A stretch of 36,009 bases of DNA. It comes from Candidatus Poribacteria bacterium (GTDB lineage Bacteria; Poribacteria; WGA-4E; UBA9662). The notes beneath the pieces were generated by a model. It was not told the DNA's origin, did not search any database, and worked only from the letters and a program-made list of their open reading frames with translations. This document shows positions 5,488-14,563 of this stretch, one piece after another (position 1 is the first letter of the stretch; each line of letters starts with the position of its first letter). A program made the translations under genes and the position numbers. The DNA is taken from the NCBI GenBank assembly GCA_030748495.1, contig JASMLX010000062.1, positions 1 through 36,009 of the forward strand, in the 5' to 3' direction.

Positions 5488-7197
5488 CTATCTTTTATAT
5501 TCGCTGCGGTCGGTATTACCACCGTATTTCATGGTATAAACCAGTAAATTGGTCATGAAGCGGTGTACGTCTGGTGACCGTCGATCTTGGAGTTGTGCAC
5601 GGCTATCCACTTCCGATGTTTCCATACAGCACAAGTAATCCTTCCGGTTCAAGATTACAGTCAGTCTTTTTCCAATGAAGATCCCTTTTTGGAACTTGAA
5701 TCGTGTCGGTTTGGGTTGATAACCTCCCCCCCAAAACACATCGCCGCCGGTTGGTGGTTCAGATAGCTTATAGTAGGTCTGGTACAATTCATGGTCGTGC
5801 GGAATATTTTCTAGTTGAAATTCCGGTAGAATGGATTGCAGTTCCTGCCGAAACAGAGAGGTAAAGTTTCCATTAAAGCCACAATCATCAAAGAAGAGCA
5901 ATCCGCCCCTATTGATGAGATACCTGCGTAAGGCAATGCGCTCTTCTCTCGAAAATCCTTCTACTAATGGTCCATCTTTGGCCAAACTACGGCTGAGCAC
6001 AATATCTTTGTCGTGGCCGGTCATAAAGATGAGAGGAGCATCTAAAATTCGCTCGTCAGTCATCGGTAGCGTACCTCCTTCGAAGCTGACATCAGCCGTG
6101 ATCTTGGTTTGGTCTTGTAACCAGCTGATGAAACTAGGCACAGCAGTTGGGTCTTGCCACCAATCGGAAAGAGAATGTTTCAACCTGACTAGTTTGATAT
6201 GGGCCATAAATTCGTTGCCACTACCGACGATTTTTGCCCCTAGCTTATCGTCCGGAATTGTAACAATGTCTCGAAATTGAAAATTTGAAGTGGTACCCGA
6301 TTTCTCAGCCCCGGTAGAATAGAGCATGGAGGCAATCCCCTTAGAGTCAAGGCGGCCCTGGCTCTGTGCACGTACTCGATTAGACAGAGTGCCGGCTCCA
6401 GCTAATGGTGTATCGCTTGTCGCACCACTCGGAGCCTGAATCCGATGTCGATCCATACTCATTGGAATCCGGGTTTGGGTCGTAATATCGGTAGGTTGTT
6501 GATCTAACAACTTGGGGTTGAGATCGACGTTTTGCTGGATGTCAACCGCTCTCCGCTGAATAGTTTCAGCCACGTTGGTCGGTGACGTGATGTGAATCTT
6601 GGGCTGATTGGTGAGACGGAGCGAAGGGTCGGGTGTCACTCTTCTTTGAATTCGGTCTACGACCGGTTTCTTAATCATTCGGCGAGCAGAAGTATTTGGC
6701 AGGGTCACGAACTCGGCGGAGATCTTATCTTCCTCAATGATCTGATTTCGCAGATTGAAGGCGATATAAACGGCTAAAACTAGGTGCAACAGGAGCGAGA
6801 TCAACACGGCAGGAGAGGTACGGAAAAGCCGATGTAGAAATGAGTGATGGGAGAACGATGGACTTACAATTGCCTCTAACTCCACCACTTGTTGTCCGTC
6901 TGTAATACTGACTACACCGGACTGAGAACGACTAAAGCGGAGTTGATTCGTAGAACCCAAAAACTCAGTCAATTGACCCAGTGGGACTGTAACGACCCCC
7001 GGTTTCATGATCTCAGCCGCTACCAAGTAGTGATCCCATAGAAAATTAGCTCTTCCTACCGACAACTGAATCGTTTGCCCATCGAGGGATTCAATTTTCA
7101 AGTGGGTCAGGTTGTTCAACATTTTTCGCGATGCGGCCTTGGATTGAAGTGCCTGAATCCCTTTTAAGAGGTCTAATTGATTGACTTGAATTTCCAT
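5488..7197 (-). CDS. Chimeric protein: sliding-clamp-like domain, TM segment, DUF4159 domain
   Basis: A 569-residue protein with three parts. Residues 1-108 read like domain I of the DNA polymerase III beta clamp (DnaN): the N-terminal strand and LLKGIQALQSKA helix, NLTHLKIES, QTIQLSV, and the typical KPGVVTVPLGQLTEFLG segment. Residues about 129-149 form one transmembrane helix (SPAVLISLLLHLVLAVYIAF) in a context like TonB-type N-termini. A basic, Pro/Thr-rich linker follows (about 150-300), then a C-terminal domain (about 305-560) resembling DUF4159, with RRYLINRGGLLFFDDCGFNG, FRQELQSILPEF and HELYQTYYKL. The topology predicts the clamp-like part in the cytoplasm and DUF4159 in the periplasm. 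The function is unknown. One clamp domain alone cannot form a ring. The frame is continuous, so either a real fusion or an in-frame deletion between two genes made it. No strong ribosome-binding site precedes the ATG. Confidence 0.75.
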   Translation of the reverse strand: MEIQVNQLDLLKGIQALQSKAASRKMLNNLTHLKIESLDGQTIQLSVGRANFLWDHYLVAAEIMKPGVVTVPLGQLTEFLGSTNQLRFSRSQSGVVSITDGQQVVELEAIVSPSFSHHSFLHRLFRTSPAVLISLLLHLVLAVYIAFNLRNQIIEEDKISAEFVTLPNTSARRMIKKPVVDRIQRRVTPDPSLRLTNQPKIHITSPTNVAETIQRRAVDIQQNVDLNPKLLDQQPTDITTQTRIPMSMDRHRIQAPSGATSDTPLAGAGTLSNRVRAQSQGRLDSKGIASMLYSTGAEKSGTTSNFQFRDIVTIPDDKLGAKIVGSGNEFMAHIKLVRLKHSLSDWWQDPTAVPSFISWLQDQTKITADVSFEGGTLPMTDERILDAPLIFMTGHDKDIVLSRSLAKDGPLVEGFSREERIALRRYLINRGGLLFFDDCGFNGNFTSLFRQELQSILPEFQLENIPHDHELYQTYYKLSEPPTGGDVFWGGGYQPKPTRFKFQKGIFIGKRLTVILNRKDYLCCMETSEVDSRAQLQDRRSPDVHRFMTNLLVYTMKYGGNTDRSEYKR

Positions 7198-7322
7198 TTC
7201 ATTTATGATGGCGTGAATTGGTCGTCGACGGTGTAGGAGAGATCAGGATTTATTTGATCTTATCCCGAAATTCAGAAGAATTGCAATTCGCAACCGAGCC
7301 GAATACCTCTTTTTTAGACGCT

Positions 7323-8760
7323 ATGCTACCTGAGTGGTTGACCCCGAAAGTAACTCTGGTGCCGGCCTTACTAATTTTACACTTGGCACCCATTTGGATC
7401 TTCACCTACTTTTCCGACACAAGACGGCTCCAGCCATGTCTATAACGCCTATGTTCTGAAAGAGTATCATGAACATCAAACCAAAACTACTGCTTGTGTG
7501 AAGTTTATCAACTGAATTTGCTACTCTTGAATTTACTACTGTTTCCCAACTGGACCTCTCACGCCATTATGACGTCGTCTATGTATATTGTACCACCAAT
7601 CGCCTGTGAAAAGACTGTCATCAGTCTGAGTATTACCTTATTGCCGTTGGCTCTTTTCTACTTTTTGTACGGTATAGATTGGGAGAGAATGCGCTTTGGC
7701 CTGGGCCTGGTTGGTTTCATTTATACTTTTATTTCATTACCTGCTCCATATATGGAATTTTATAATTTCGCTCTCAGTATGTCGACGCTCTTCTTCACAT
7801 TTGGCTACCGGTGGCGACACAAAATGGATCTAACACTACCCAGACTCAGCCTCCTACTACCTACTGCTAATCCTCACTTTTTTCTGTCATTTTCAATCTT
7901 TTTTGCAATTGGTGGTAGTAATTTCCTGTTTTGCAACCTATAGCTATCTCCATCGAGCGGTAGCTGACACCTATGGTCAGAATTCAGGTTCTGGCACCTT
8001 TAGGTGATTTCTCCGTCGCCGGTCTCCGTTGGTGCAATAGATCGGCCTTATGCTCCCGATCTATTTCATCATATTTTCTTATTATTTTTCCAGTACAGGC
8101 GGACGCGAACAGGATTGCTGGTCGTTTGAGAAGCCGGCTCAGTATTTTATCGATATGCAATCACTGGTCTATTATAGCGATAAGCATATTTTGATTGGGC
8201 AACTAATGCTAGCGGCATTTTCGGTTGCCTTTGTTTTAACGATCTGGAATCGCATTCAACGTCTGGTTCAGCCAGATCTAGAACTTCCACTTTGGCGAAC
8301 ACTGAGTCGCTCTGGCACTTCGGTCTGACCGTACACGCCTACTATTACCTGGATCGGGAAACGGCTGAAATGACTGGTACTATTGAGAAAATTGAACCCC
8401 ATTCGATTTTAACGGTTCGATCCTCGGTCTGGGACAGGCCAGAACATCGAAGTTCGCCCTACATCGGGCCGGTTAAATACACCTCTCCTTTCTTGTACGT
8501 TCCAGCTTTTCTAAGCAACTATGAAGCCGAGTTATCCTACTTCCCGGTCAATTACTAAAGAGAAAACCAATCACCTGGTGGACCAAGCCGATTATGTCCT
8601 GGCGTGGAGAATGAAAGAACATCAGGGTGTACCGGATGATCCAATGGAAGGCTACGGCCGAATTCACAGTGGTAAAACCTACTCACTCTATCGGCGAAAG
8701 CGAGATAATCCAGCAGACGAATTGTGGCAGGATAACGAACAAGTACACTTTGACTTTTAA
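7323..8760 (+). pseudogene. Decayed multi-span membrane protein (glycosyltransferase-like)
   Basis: Joined fragments in several frames describe one large membrane protein. They are PEWLTPKVTLVPALLILHL then, after a shift near 7410, FPTQDGSSHVYNAYVLKEYH. Next come YQLNLLLLNLLLFPNWTSHA and LYGIDWERMRFGLG with further hydrophobic segments up to about 7940. Then come PIYFIIFSYYFSSTGGREQD and HILIGQLMLAAFSVAF in another frame (8050-8328), and a soluble end with PFLYVPAFLS and ADYVLAWRMKEHQG (8292-8735). The pattern, many spans then a soluble end with DYVLAW, is like PMT/GT39-type or related polytopic glycosyltransferases, but I cannot name the family. At least four frameshifts and several stops are needed, so it is a pseudogene. 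Confidence 0.65.
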
Positions 8761-9060
8761 CCGCATAATGCCCCCTGTGCGTCTGAGAGCCTGGTCGTCA
8801 ACCAAGATAGCTGGTACAATGAGCAAGGATACGGATGGGCGACCTATTCTGAGAGTGTGTGACGGCTGGAACGATGCCAGCGCTGGAGCCCCAGATCAGG
8901 ATTTTGTTTCTGGTCAGTATACTGTGACGGTTTAGTTTCCTACTGATCCAGCGGTTACATCTAAACCGGTTCGGGTTAACCTGATTGCCAATGATAAAAA
9001 CGTGATCTCTAACCTGGCGATCCCTGTGGGGACGAAACTGATAACACGGATCCTATCAGG
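8740..9060 (+). pseudogene. Remnant of an FDFG/GYGW-type carbohydrate-associated domain
   Basis: The frame from 8740 gives VHFDF, a stop, then PHNAPC and WYNEQGYGWATYSES. This matches the FDFG...GYGW opening of proteins seen next to carbohydrate esterases and lyases. A shifted frame gives PDQDFVSGQYTVTV, and a later one KPVRVNLIANDKNVISNLAI. Together they look like one beta-rich domain broken by a stop and two or more frameshifts. It follows the membrane-protein remnant directly, on the same strand. Identification rests on short motifs, so the exact family is uncertain. Confidence 0.4.
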
Positions 9061-9210
9061 TTAATGTCACTAATGGTCATCTAACACAGATCATCTACAC
9101 TAAAAAGCAGAAGAGATACCCGCTACAGTGGAGATGGTTCAGTTGTCAAATCCGCAGAATCAGTAGTAGTAATGAATAGAAAATAGCAACGAATAGAACA
9201 AGGAGAAATT

Positions 9211-10032
9211 ATGCAGGAATACGGTACACGGCTGGCAGGTAAAGTAGCAATCGTGACCGGTGCCGGTACACGTGGTGAGGTCGTTGGCACCGGTCAGGCC
9301 ACCTCCATCCTTTATGCTCGACAGGGGGCCAAGGTTTTGCTGGTTGATCTCAACCAGCAAAACGCAGAAAAAACCTTAGCCACTATCGAAAAAGAGGGGG
9401 GAACGGCTTCGATTTTTATGGCTGATGTCACCCAGAGTGATCAATGCCAGGCCATGGCAGATGAAGCGGTGTCACGGTACGGATCAATCGATATTTTGTC
9501 TAATAATGTTGGCATCGGATCGACGGGAACCGTATTGGATGCGGAGGAGTCCGAGTGGGATCGAGTCTTGGATGTCAATCTGAAGAGTATGTTCCTGACC
9601 AGCAAGTTTGTGATTCCCAGAATGATCGAAACCTGTACTTCAGGCGGATCGATTATCAATATTGCTTCGATTGACGGGATGCGGGCCAACTGGTGGCCAA
9701 ATATCTCCTATGCGGCTTCTAAAGCTGGTGCTATCGGCATGAGTCGTAATATGGCGGTACATCATGGGCGCGACAATATCCGGGTCAATAGCATTGCACC
9801 AGGCCACATTTTTGCCTCCATGGTGGGTGATATGCCCGATGAGCTGCGTCAATTACGGCAGCAGGCGGGACCGTTGGGAACCGAGGGAACCGCTTGGGAT
9901 ATTGCCTGGGCTTCGGTCTTTTTAGCCAGCGACGAAGCGCGCTGGATCTCAGGCGTCGTACTTCCTGTCGATGCTGGGCTTTTCGCCTCTACTCCTTTAT
10001 CCATGTTGCGACGCATACAAGATGAAGCCTAA
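9211..10032 (+). CDS. SDR-family NAD(P)-dependent dehydrogenase
   Basis: A 273-residue classical short-chain dehydrogenase. The cofactor motif TGAGTRGEVVGTGQA (16-30) has the small insertion typical of one SDR subgroup. The NNVG motif is at 98-101, and the catalytic Ser153, Tyr167 and Lys171 (SYAASK) are all present; the C-terminal WISGVVLPVDAG segment is intact. Such enzymes oxidise or reduce hydroxyl/keto groups of sugars, sugar acids or lipids in the cytoplasm. The substrate is not readable, but the gene is first in a plus-strand run with an RraA-family lyase, a beta-helix protein and a uronate-dehydrogenase-like gene, so a sugar-acid role is likely. The start is fixed by AGGAG seven bases upstream. 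Upstream DNA is pseudogene debris, so its promoter should lie in 9060-9200. Confidence 0.92.
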   Translation: MQEYGTRLAGKVAIVTGAGTRGEVVGTGQATSILYARQGAKVLLVDLNQQNAEKTLATIEKEGGTASIFMADVTQSDQCQAMADEAVSRYGSIDILSNNVGIGSTGTVLDAEESEWDRVLDVNLKSMFLTSKFVIPRMIETCTSGGSIINIASIDGMRANWWPNISYAASKAGAIGMSRNMAVHHGRDNIRVNSIAPGHIFASMVGDMPDELRQLRQQAGPLGTEGTAWDIAWASVFLASDEARWISGVVLPVDAGLFASTPLSMLRRIQDEA

Positions 10033-10126
10033 GCGAGCACTTGTTATGAACAAAATCTTCCATCTATCTATGACACCAATCGAAAAGTAGTGAGGAATAT
10101 AAGGTATCTAACTCCGAGTTACGCCT

Positions 10127-10804
10127 ATGAATAACCAGGATATTTACAATAGCGAAACGGAACTGCTTCAGGCCATGAGAGAACGATTCTATGCGGCAGT
10201 GATTGCCGATATTCTCGACGACTATGGCTATCGCAATCAGGTAATGTCACATACAATCCGACCGTTGAAACCGGAAACGGTTGTCGCGGGTCGAGCCAAG
10301 ACCGTTCTTTGCTCTGACGTTTACGAAATTCCAGCGTCACCGTACCAGAAAGAGATTGAAGCTGTTGACCGGTTAACAGCTAACCAGGTGTTGGTCTGCA
10401 CCACCAACGGGTCGGTCCGCTACAGTTTTTGGGGCGAACTCCTTTCGACTGCCGCCGTGGCCCGAAGTGCGACCGGTGCGGTGATCGACGGTTTCACCCG
10501 TGACACGAGAGCCATCATCGAAATGGATTTCCCGGTTTTCGCTACTGGACGGCTACCCACCGATTCGAAAGGCCGTGGTGAAGTGGTCGACTACGATGTA
10601 CCCATCGACTGTGGCGGGGTGATTGTCAACGTTGGGGATATTGTCTTTGGCGATGACGATGGCGTTGTCGTTATCCCCCAAGAAGTGGAACAACAGGTGA
10701 TTCAGTCAGCTTTCAGGAAGGTTAGCCAGGAAAACCAGATACGGCAAGAACTGCTAGAGGGCGCATCTGTCCGGTCGGTCTTCGATAAATACGGTATTCT
10801 ATAA
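10127..10804 (+). CDS. RraA-family aldolase/decarboxylase-like protein
   Basis: A 225-residue member of the RraA/HMG-aldolase superfamily. Family features are the N-terminal helix with ADILDDYGYRNQVM, the FWGELLSTAA phosphate/oxyanion loop near residue 103 and the GAVIDGFTRD segment whose Arg-Asp pair (about 124-125) binds the pyruvoyl group and metal. The C-terminal DVPIDCGGVIVNVGDIVFGD-type turn is intact. Members cleave 4-hydroxy-4-methyl-2-oxoglutarate or decarboxylate oxaloacetate; many relatives act in sugar-acid breakdown, and a few bind RNase E. Ninety-four bases separate it from the SDR gene on the same strand, so the two may be cotranscribed. No clear ribosome-binding site precedes the ATG. 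Substrate assignment is inference from neighbours. Confidence 0.88.
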   Translation: MNNQDIYNSETELLQAMRERFYAAVIADILDDYGYRNQVMSHTIRPLKPETVVAGRAKTVLCSDVYEIPASPYQKEIEAVDRLTANQVLVCTTNGSVRYSFWGELLSTAAVARSATGAVIDGFTRDTRAIIEMDFPVFATGRLPTDSKGRGEVVDYDVPIDCGGVIVNVGDIVFGDDDGVVVIPQEVEQQVIQSAFRKVSQENQIRQELLEGASVRSVFDKYGIL

Positions 10805-11448
10805 GAGGCTTTGGGAAAATCCACAACGCTTTATCGATTCAAGATGTGTCACCTGGTGTCTGTTAACAAGCCCTAATATTCACGGTGATATATAGGCTTT
10901 GACCGCCACACTGGCTGGCCTATAGCATCTTATTTATCTAGCTGGTATTTTTGGAATTTCGTTTCCCGGCCTTAGCCTTGATCTCATTATCAGCCACTAC
11001 CGCTACCGGCACCACATATTCCACTGCCCACTGGCTAACCGCTAGCAATAACAGAAACATTCAACTTAGCTTTCACATATATGCTTCCTCCAAATAGGCT
11101 TCTGTGTGTAGGCAACTGAGACTCCTAAACCTTTTCGGCTTACACATCCTAGACATTTCCCTCTCGGTTGATACTGGATCTGCACCCAGTAATGGCCCTT
11201 GGTTGTTTTTGACATCATATGGCATGTCTGCTAAACTAATTTTCTCTCTGGTGGAACGATAGCTTTTTGCCTAGAGGTGGAGAGAATTCTCTCACGCCCA
11301 GTCACTATCAGTGATTGAGACCTTAATCTAACTTAGGAGCATTATAAAAATCTTGATTTTGACACCGTTTCTGACCCCCATAGAGAAAAACGTTAGAGAG
11401 GTTTGAGACTGAGCCAAAGCCTAGAGATAATGTAATGGATAGATCAAT
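10805..11448. other. Gene-free 640-bp gap with possible coding debris
   Basis: No convincing gene. On the minus strand a 40-codon frame from ATG at 11060 to TAG at 10938-10940 encodes a hydrophobic start (MFLLLLAVSQWAVEYVVPVA) and a basic end. A second minus-strand frame near 11080-11215 starts SKTTKGHYWVQIQYQPRGK. Neither has a ribosome-binding site, and both look like debris. The promoter of the beta-helix gene should lie in the right part of this gap. Confidence 0.4.
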
Positions 11449-13230
11449 ATGAATACTCACTTGTATGAAAACGGTGTCCCTATCACACTTCCGGATGGAA
11501 CGGAGTTTTCGTTCTGGCAAGATGAGACAGAGTACCGCAGGATGTACTATGTCGACCAGCAACATCCGGGGGCGTCGGATGGAAGTTCGGGTACTGAAGA
11601 GGAACCATTTCTCACGATTCAGCGTGCTGCGGAGGTCGTCGAACCAGCGGAAAAGATACTGGTCAAGTCAGGGATTTACCGCGAGTGTGTTCAACCTCGA
11701 CGCGGTGGCAATGATGCGGATGAAATGATTAGTTTTGAGGCTGCACCGGGCGCGGAGGCAATCATCCGTGGTTCTCAGGTCCTGAGCGCAAGGTGGACGA
11801 ATTCGGATGTGGCCAGATCGGTGAGTGTCTGGATGATGGATCTGCCCGACGAATTCTTCGAAGGCGATCATCCTTTTGCCGTGGTCAATACTACAGAAGA
11901 GGATTTCGAGCTCATGCGCTGGGCACGCGGTGAGCGCGGACGGATCCCTCATACATTGCCCCGGGCCATGGTTTTTCAGAACGGTCGACGTTTAATTCAG
12001 CTGGGTTCCTGTGATGAGTTACCCCGGGTTGCTGGGGCGTTCTGGATCGATATTGCTCACCATAAACTGCATTTGAACCCGTTCGACCGTACTAATCCCA
12101 ATAAGGCTGTTATGGAGGCGACTACTCGACAATATCTGTTCAATCCACAGGTAAAAGGGTTGGGGTATATTCGGATCAAGGGATTGACTTTTGAGCATGC
12201 GGGCAATGGATTCATTCGCTCAGGAAATGGTGCGGTGACAACATGGGGGGGACACCACTGGATCATCGAAGATAACACGGTTCGGCAGATCAATGCCGTA
12301 GCTATCGAAATTGGCGCATTCACCGATGAACGGTCGGAAAGTGGAGATCAGGAGGTGTTGGAGAAGAAAACGGGCGGCCATTTGGTCCGGGGTAATCATG
12401 TATCCGATTGCGGTACGGGTGGCATTCAGGGGACCTTGGTTCCACGAAGCCTGGTGGCCAACAATCACATTCACGATTGCGGCTGGCAGGAGGTGCAGTC
12501 CTATCTGGAAACGGCAGGCATCAAAATTCTGCTCACGCTGGATTCGGTGGTGCAGTGCAATCATATCCACCACTGTCATGCTGCTCCTGGAATCTGGATC
12601 GATTGTGCGAATCGAAATTCACGGGTATGCCGAAATTTGCTACATGACATCACCGCGGCTAACGGGGCGATCTTTTTTGAGGCATCCAATGTCCCCAACC
12701 AAATCGACCACAATATCATCTACAACGTGGAGGGGAGTAGCGGTATTTACCAACGGGACTGTGACCGGCTTCTGATCGATCACAATCTGATACAGAATTG
12801 TAGTGCCGCCGGGGTGCGTATGCGGAAAACTCAGCATCGGGATCGGATAGGCGTTTGCAAAAATAACCGTGTGGTTAACAACATTATCGCCGGTTGCCTA
12901 ACGGCATTTGACTATGAAATCATGGAGAATATCTCCAATTATAACCTTCTCTCCAATATTGGCGAGGACTTTAGCCTGGGTGAGTGGCAGACAACCGGCC
13001 TGGATACCGATAGCCGCATGGCAGAGCTTGATTTGGCGATAGATCCTACTAACCAGTGCTTGACCTGGTCGTCTCAAGCTGATGCAGTGTTGAGAGTGCG
13101 CCGTGATGATGAATACCAGAGCCTCGACTATTTCGGTCGTTCATATCCTGGAGTTGAAATCGCAGTAGGACCTTTCACCGAAGGTTGGAGTTCAGTATGT
13201 CGACGTCTGCGACTTATACCTAATTCATAA
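11449..13230 (+). CDS. Right-handed parallel beta-helix protein (pectate-lyase-like fold)
   Basis: A 593-residue protein. Residues about 30-80 show the entry of a pectin-lyase-like solenoid: YYVDQQHPGASDGSSGTEEEP and PFLTIQRAAEVVEPAEKI, then VKSGIYRE. From about 230 to 490 short repeated turns rich in N-x-I/V, H-N-x-I and C-x-x-A units (for example NNHIHDCGWQ, CNHIHHCHAAPGIW, DHNIIYNVEG) mark successive beta-helix coils. Related proteins are polysaccharide lyases, glycosidases or epimerases. I see no obvious signal peptide, which is odd for a polysaccharide-acting enzyme, so it may act on imported oligomers. It sits 218 bases before a uronate-dehydrogenase-like gene, which suggests uronate-containing glycans. 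No strong ribosome-binding site is seen before the ATG. Confidence 0.85.
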   Translation: MNTHLYENGVPITLPDGTEFSFWQDETEYRRMYYVDQQHPGASDGSSGTEEEPFLTIQRAAEVVEPAEKILVKSGIYRECVQPRRGGNDADEMISFEAAPGAEAIIRGSQVLSARWTNSDVARSVSVWMMDLPDEFFEGDHPFAVVNTTEEDFELMRWARGERGRIPHTLPRAMVFQNGRRLIQLGSCDELPRVAGAFWIDIAHHKLHLNPFDRTNPNKAVMEATTRQYLFNPQVKGLGYIRIKGLTFEHAGNGFIRSGNGAVTTWGGHHWIIEDNTVRQINAVAIEIGAFTDERSESGDQEVLEKKTGGHLVRGNHVSDCGTGGIQGTLVPRSLVANNHIHDCGWQEVQSYLETAGIKILLTLDSVVQCNHIHHCHAAPGIWIDCANRNSRVCRNLLHDITAANGAIFFEASNVPNQIDHNIIYNVEGSSGIYQRDCDRLLIDHNLIQNCSAAGVRMRKTQHRDRIGVCKNNRVVNNIIAGCLTAFDYEIMENISNYNLLSNIGEDFSLGEWQTTGLDTDSRMAELDLAIDPTNQCLTWSSQADAVLRVRRDDEYQSLDYFGRSYPGVEIAVGPFTEGWSSVCRRLRLIPNS

Positions 13231-13344
13231 GCGACCCCGGAAATCCGCCAAGGCCAATCCACTATAATATGGCGGTATTTGCTCCACAGGTACACCAACG
13301 GCTCAATACTCTAAAGTTCACCGGTTATCAGGAGTCCAAATCTC

Positions 13345-14040
13345 ATGAAAATTCTCGTTACTGGGGCAGCGGGCCAAGTCGGCAGCACTGTGGCTCGCGG
13401 TCTGAGAAAGCACCATCAAGTACGGGGGCACGACCGCGTCCCCATGCCTGAACTCGATGACACCATAGTCAGCGACCTGAATGATTTTGATGCGGTCCTA
13501 GAGGCGACTCGCGGTATGGATGGAGTGGCTCACATCGGCGGTTTGCCGGGGGACGATGAGTGGGAGCCTATCCACCAGAGCAATATCGTCGGCACATACA
13601 ATGTGTTCGAGGCCTGTCGTCGCAACGGCGTCAAGCGAGTGGCATTCGCAAGTCGTGTCGGAGTGCTGAGTCGGTATCCACGAGGTGCCACTCTCACGGT
13701 CGATATTGTCCCTACTCCCGTCGGGTTCTACACGATTAGCAAGGTTTTCGGCGAATCGATCGCCTATTCGTATGCTCGTGAGCACGACATAGGTTGTGTC
13801 TGCGTCCGCATCGGTAGCTTTAATCTGTCCCGAGACCAGCCCGAACACCCTCTCCATCTAAGCCATGGCGACTGCCTGCGGGTCTTCGAGCAGGCTTTGG
13901 TGCATCCCAACGTAACCTTTGCGGTTGTCTTCGGCGTCTCGGACAGCAACTGGCCACTCTACGATCTGGAGCATGGCCGTCAGGCAATCGGGTACTACCC
14001 GCAGGACCGGTCGTTAGTTCCTGAGGATCGATGGAGCTAG
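13345..14040 (+). CDS. NAD-dependent epimerase/dehydratase, uronate-dehydrogenase-like
   Basis: A 231-residue extended SDR. TGAAGQVGS (6-14) is the NAD-binding loop; Ser103 in FASRVGVLS and Tyr129/Lys133 in YTISK form the catalytic set. The end GVSDSNWPLYDLEHGRQAIG with GYYPQD is characteristic of the uronate dehydrogenase branch, which oxidises galacturonate or glucuronate to aldarate lactone. Usual length is about 260-275, so this copy is somewhat short, but no motif is missing. A ribosome-binding site (AGGAG) lies about ten bases before the ATG. It is the last gene of the plus-strand sugar-acid cluster. An NAD-sugar epimerase with a different substrate remains possible. Confidence 0.85.
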   Translation: MKILVTGAAGQVGSTVARGLRKHHQVRGHDRVPMPELDDTIVSDLNDFDAVLEATRGMDGVAHIGGLPGDDEWEPIHQSNIVGTYNVFEACRRNGVKRVAFASRVGVLSRYPRGATLTVDIVPTPVGFYTISKVFGESIAYSYAREHDIGCVCVRIGSFNLSRDQPEHPLHLSHGDCLRVFEQALVHPNVTFAVVFGVSDSNWPLYDLEHGRQAIGYYPQDRSLVPEDRWS

Positions 14041-14239
14041 GTTAGGCTTCAGTAACCAGAGCCTAAAAGCCTGAGGATGTCACGACTAACGGGCAGGCTC
14101 CCCTGAAGTTGCATTACGACGAAACCACAGTGCTCTTGGGCTTTGGCGCGAAGCTGAAATTTGATCCGAGTCAGGTCGAGGTGGTAATCAGTGATTTTAA
14201 AATGGTCATCGGCCAGGGTAAAATACGGTACTGCAACGT

Positions 14240-14383
14240 ACAACGGAAAAGCCACTTATTGTTAGCGGAGACATCGATAGGCCCCAATATGCCTTCAGTA
14301 GTGCACTTGATGAGGTGGCGGCCTTTAACCGTGTCCTAAGTCAAGCGGAAATTAAGGGGGTATTGATAAAATACTGGCTGTAG
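14240..14383 (+). pseudogene. LamG/concanavalin-like C-terminal remnant
   Basis: The frame ending at TAG (14381-14383) reads GDIDRPQYAFSSALDEVAAF and then NRVLSQAEIKGVL. This is the signature end of LamG/jellyroll domains, where IDEVaiynraLs-x-x-EI closes the fold. No matching start or upstream domain is present in this frame, so it is the 3' scrap of a lost exported protein. The remaining 14041-14563 holds no other gene that I can see. Confidence 0.6.
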
Positions 14384-14563
14384 AAGTTACCGGATTGTTT
14401 GGCCCTCACTTGAGGACCAATTAGAGCAGAGTAATATCTCAAGTGAAACTTGCGACATTTCATGACTGCAGATCGCATAGCCCTTGGATCGGAGTGCCAA
14501 AATCAAGGTATTCCACTCGACCTCCTGACTCACGGCTAGTTTTCGTCCCTTGAGGCGAGCATA

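Noticed and set aside
12311..12775. Arg/Trp-rich plus frame inside the beta-helix gene
   Set aside because: It overlaps the well-supported solenoid coding frame and has no independent signal.
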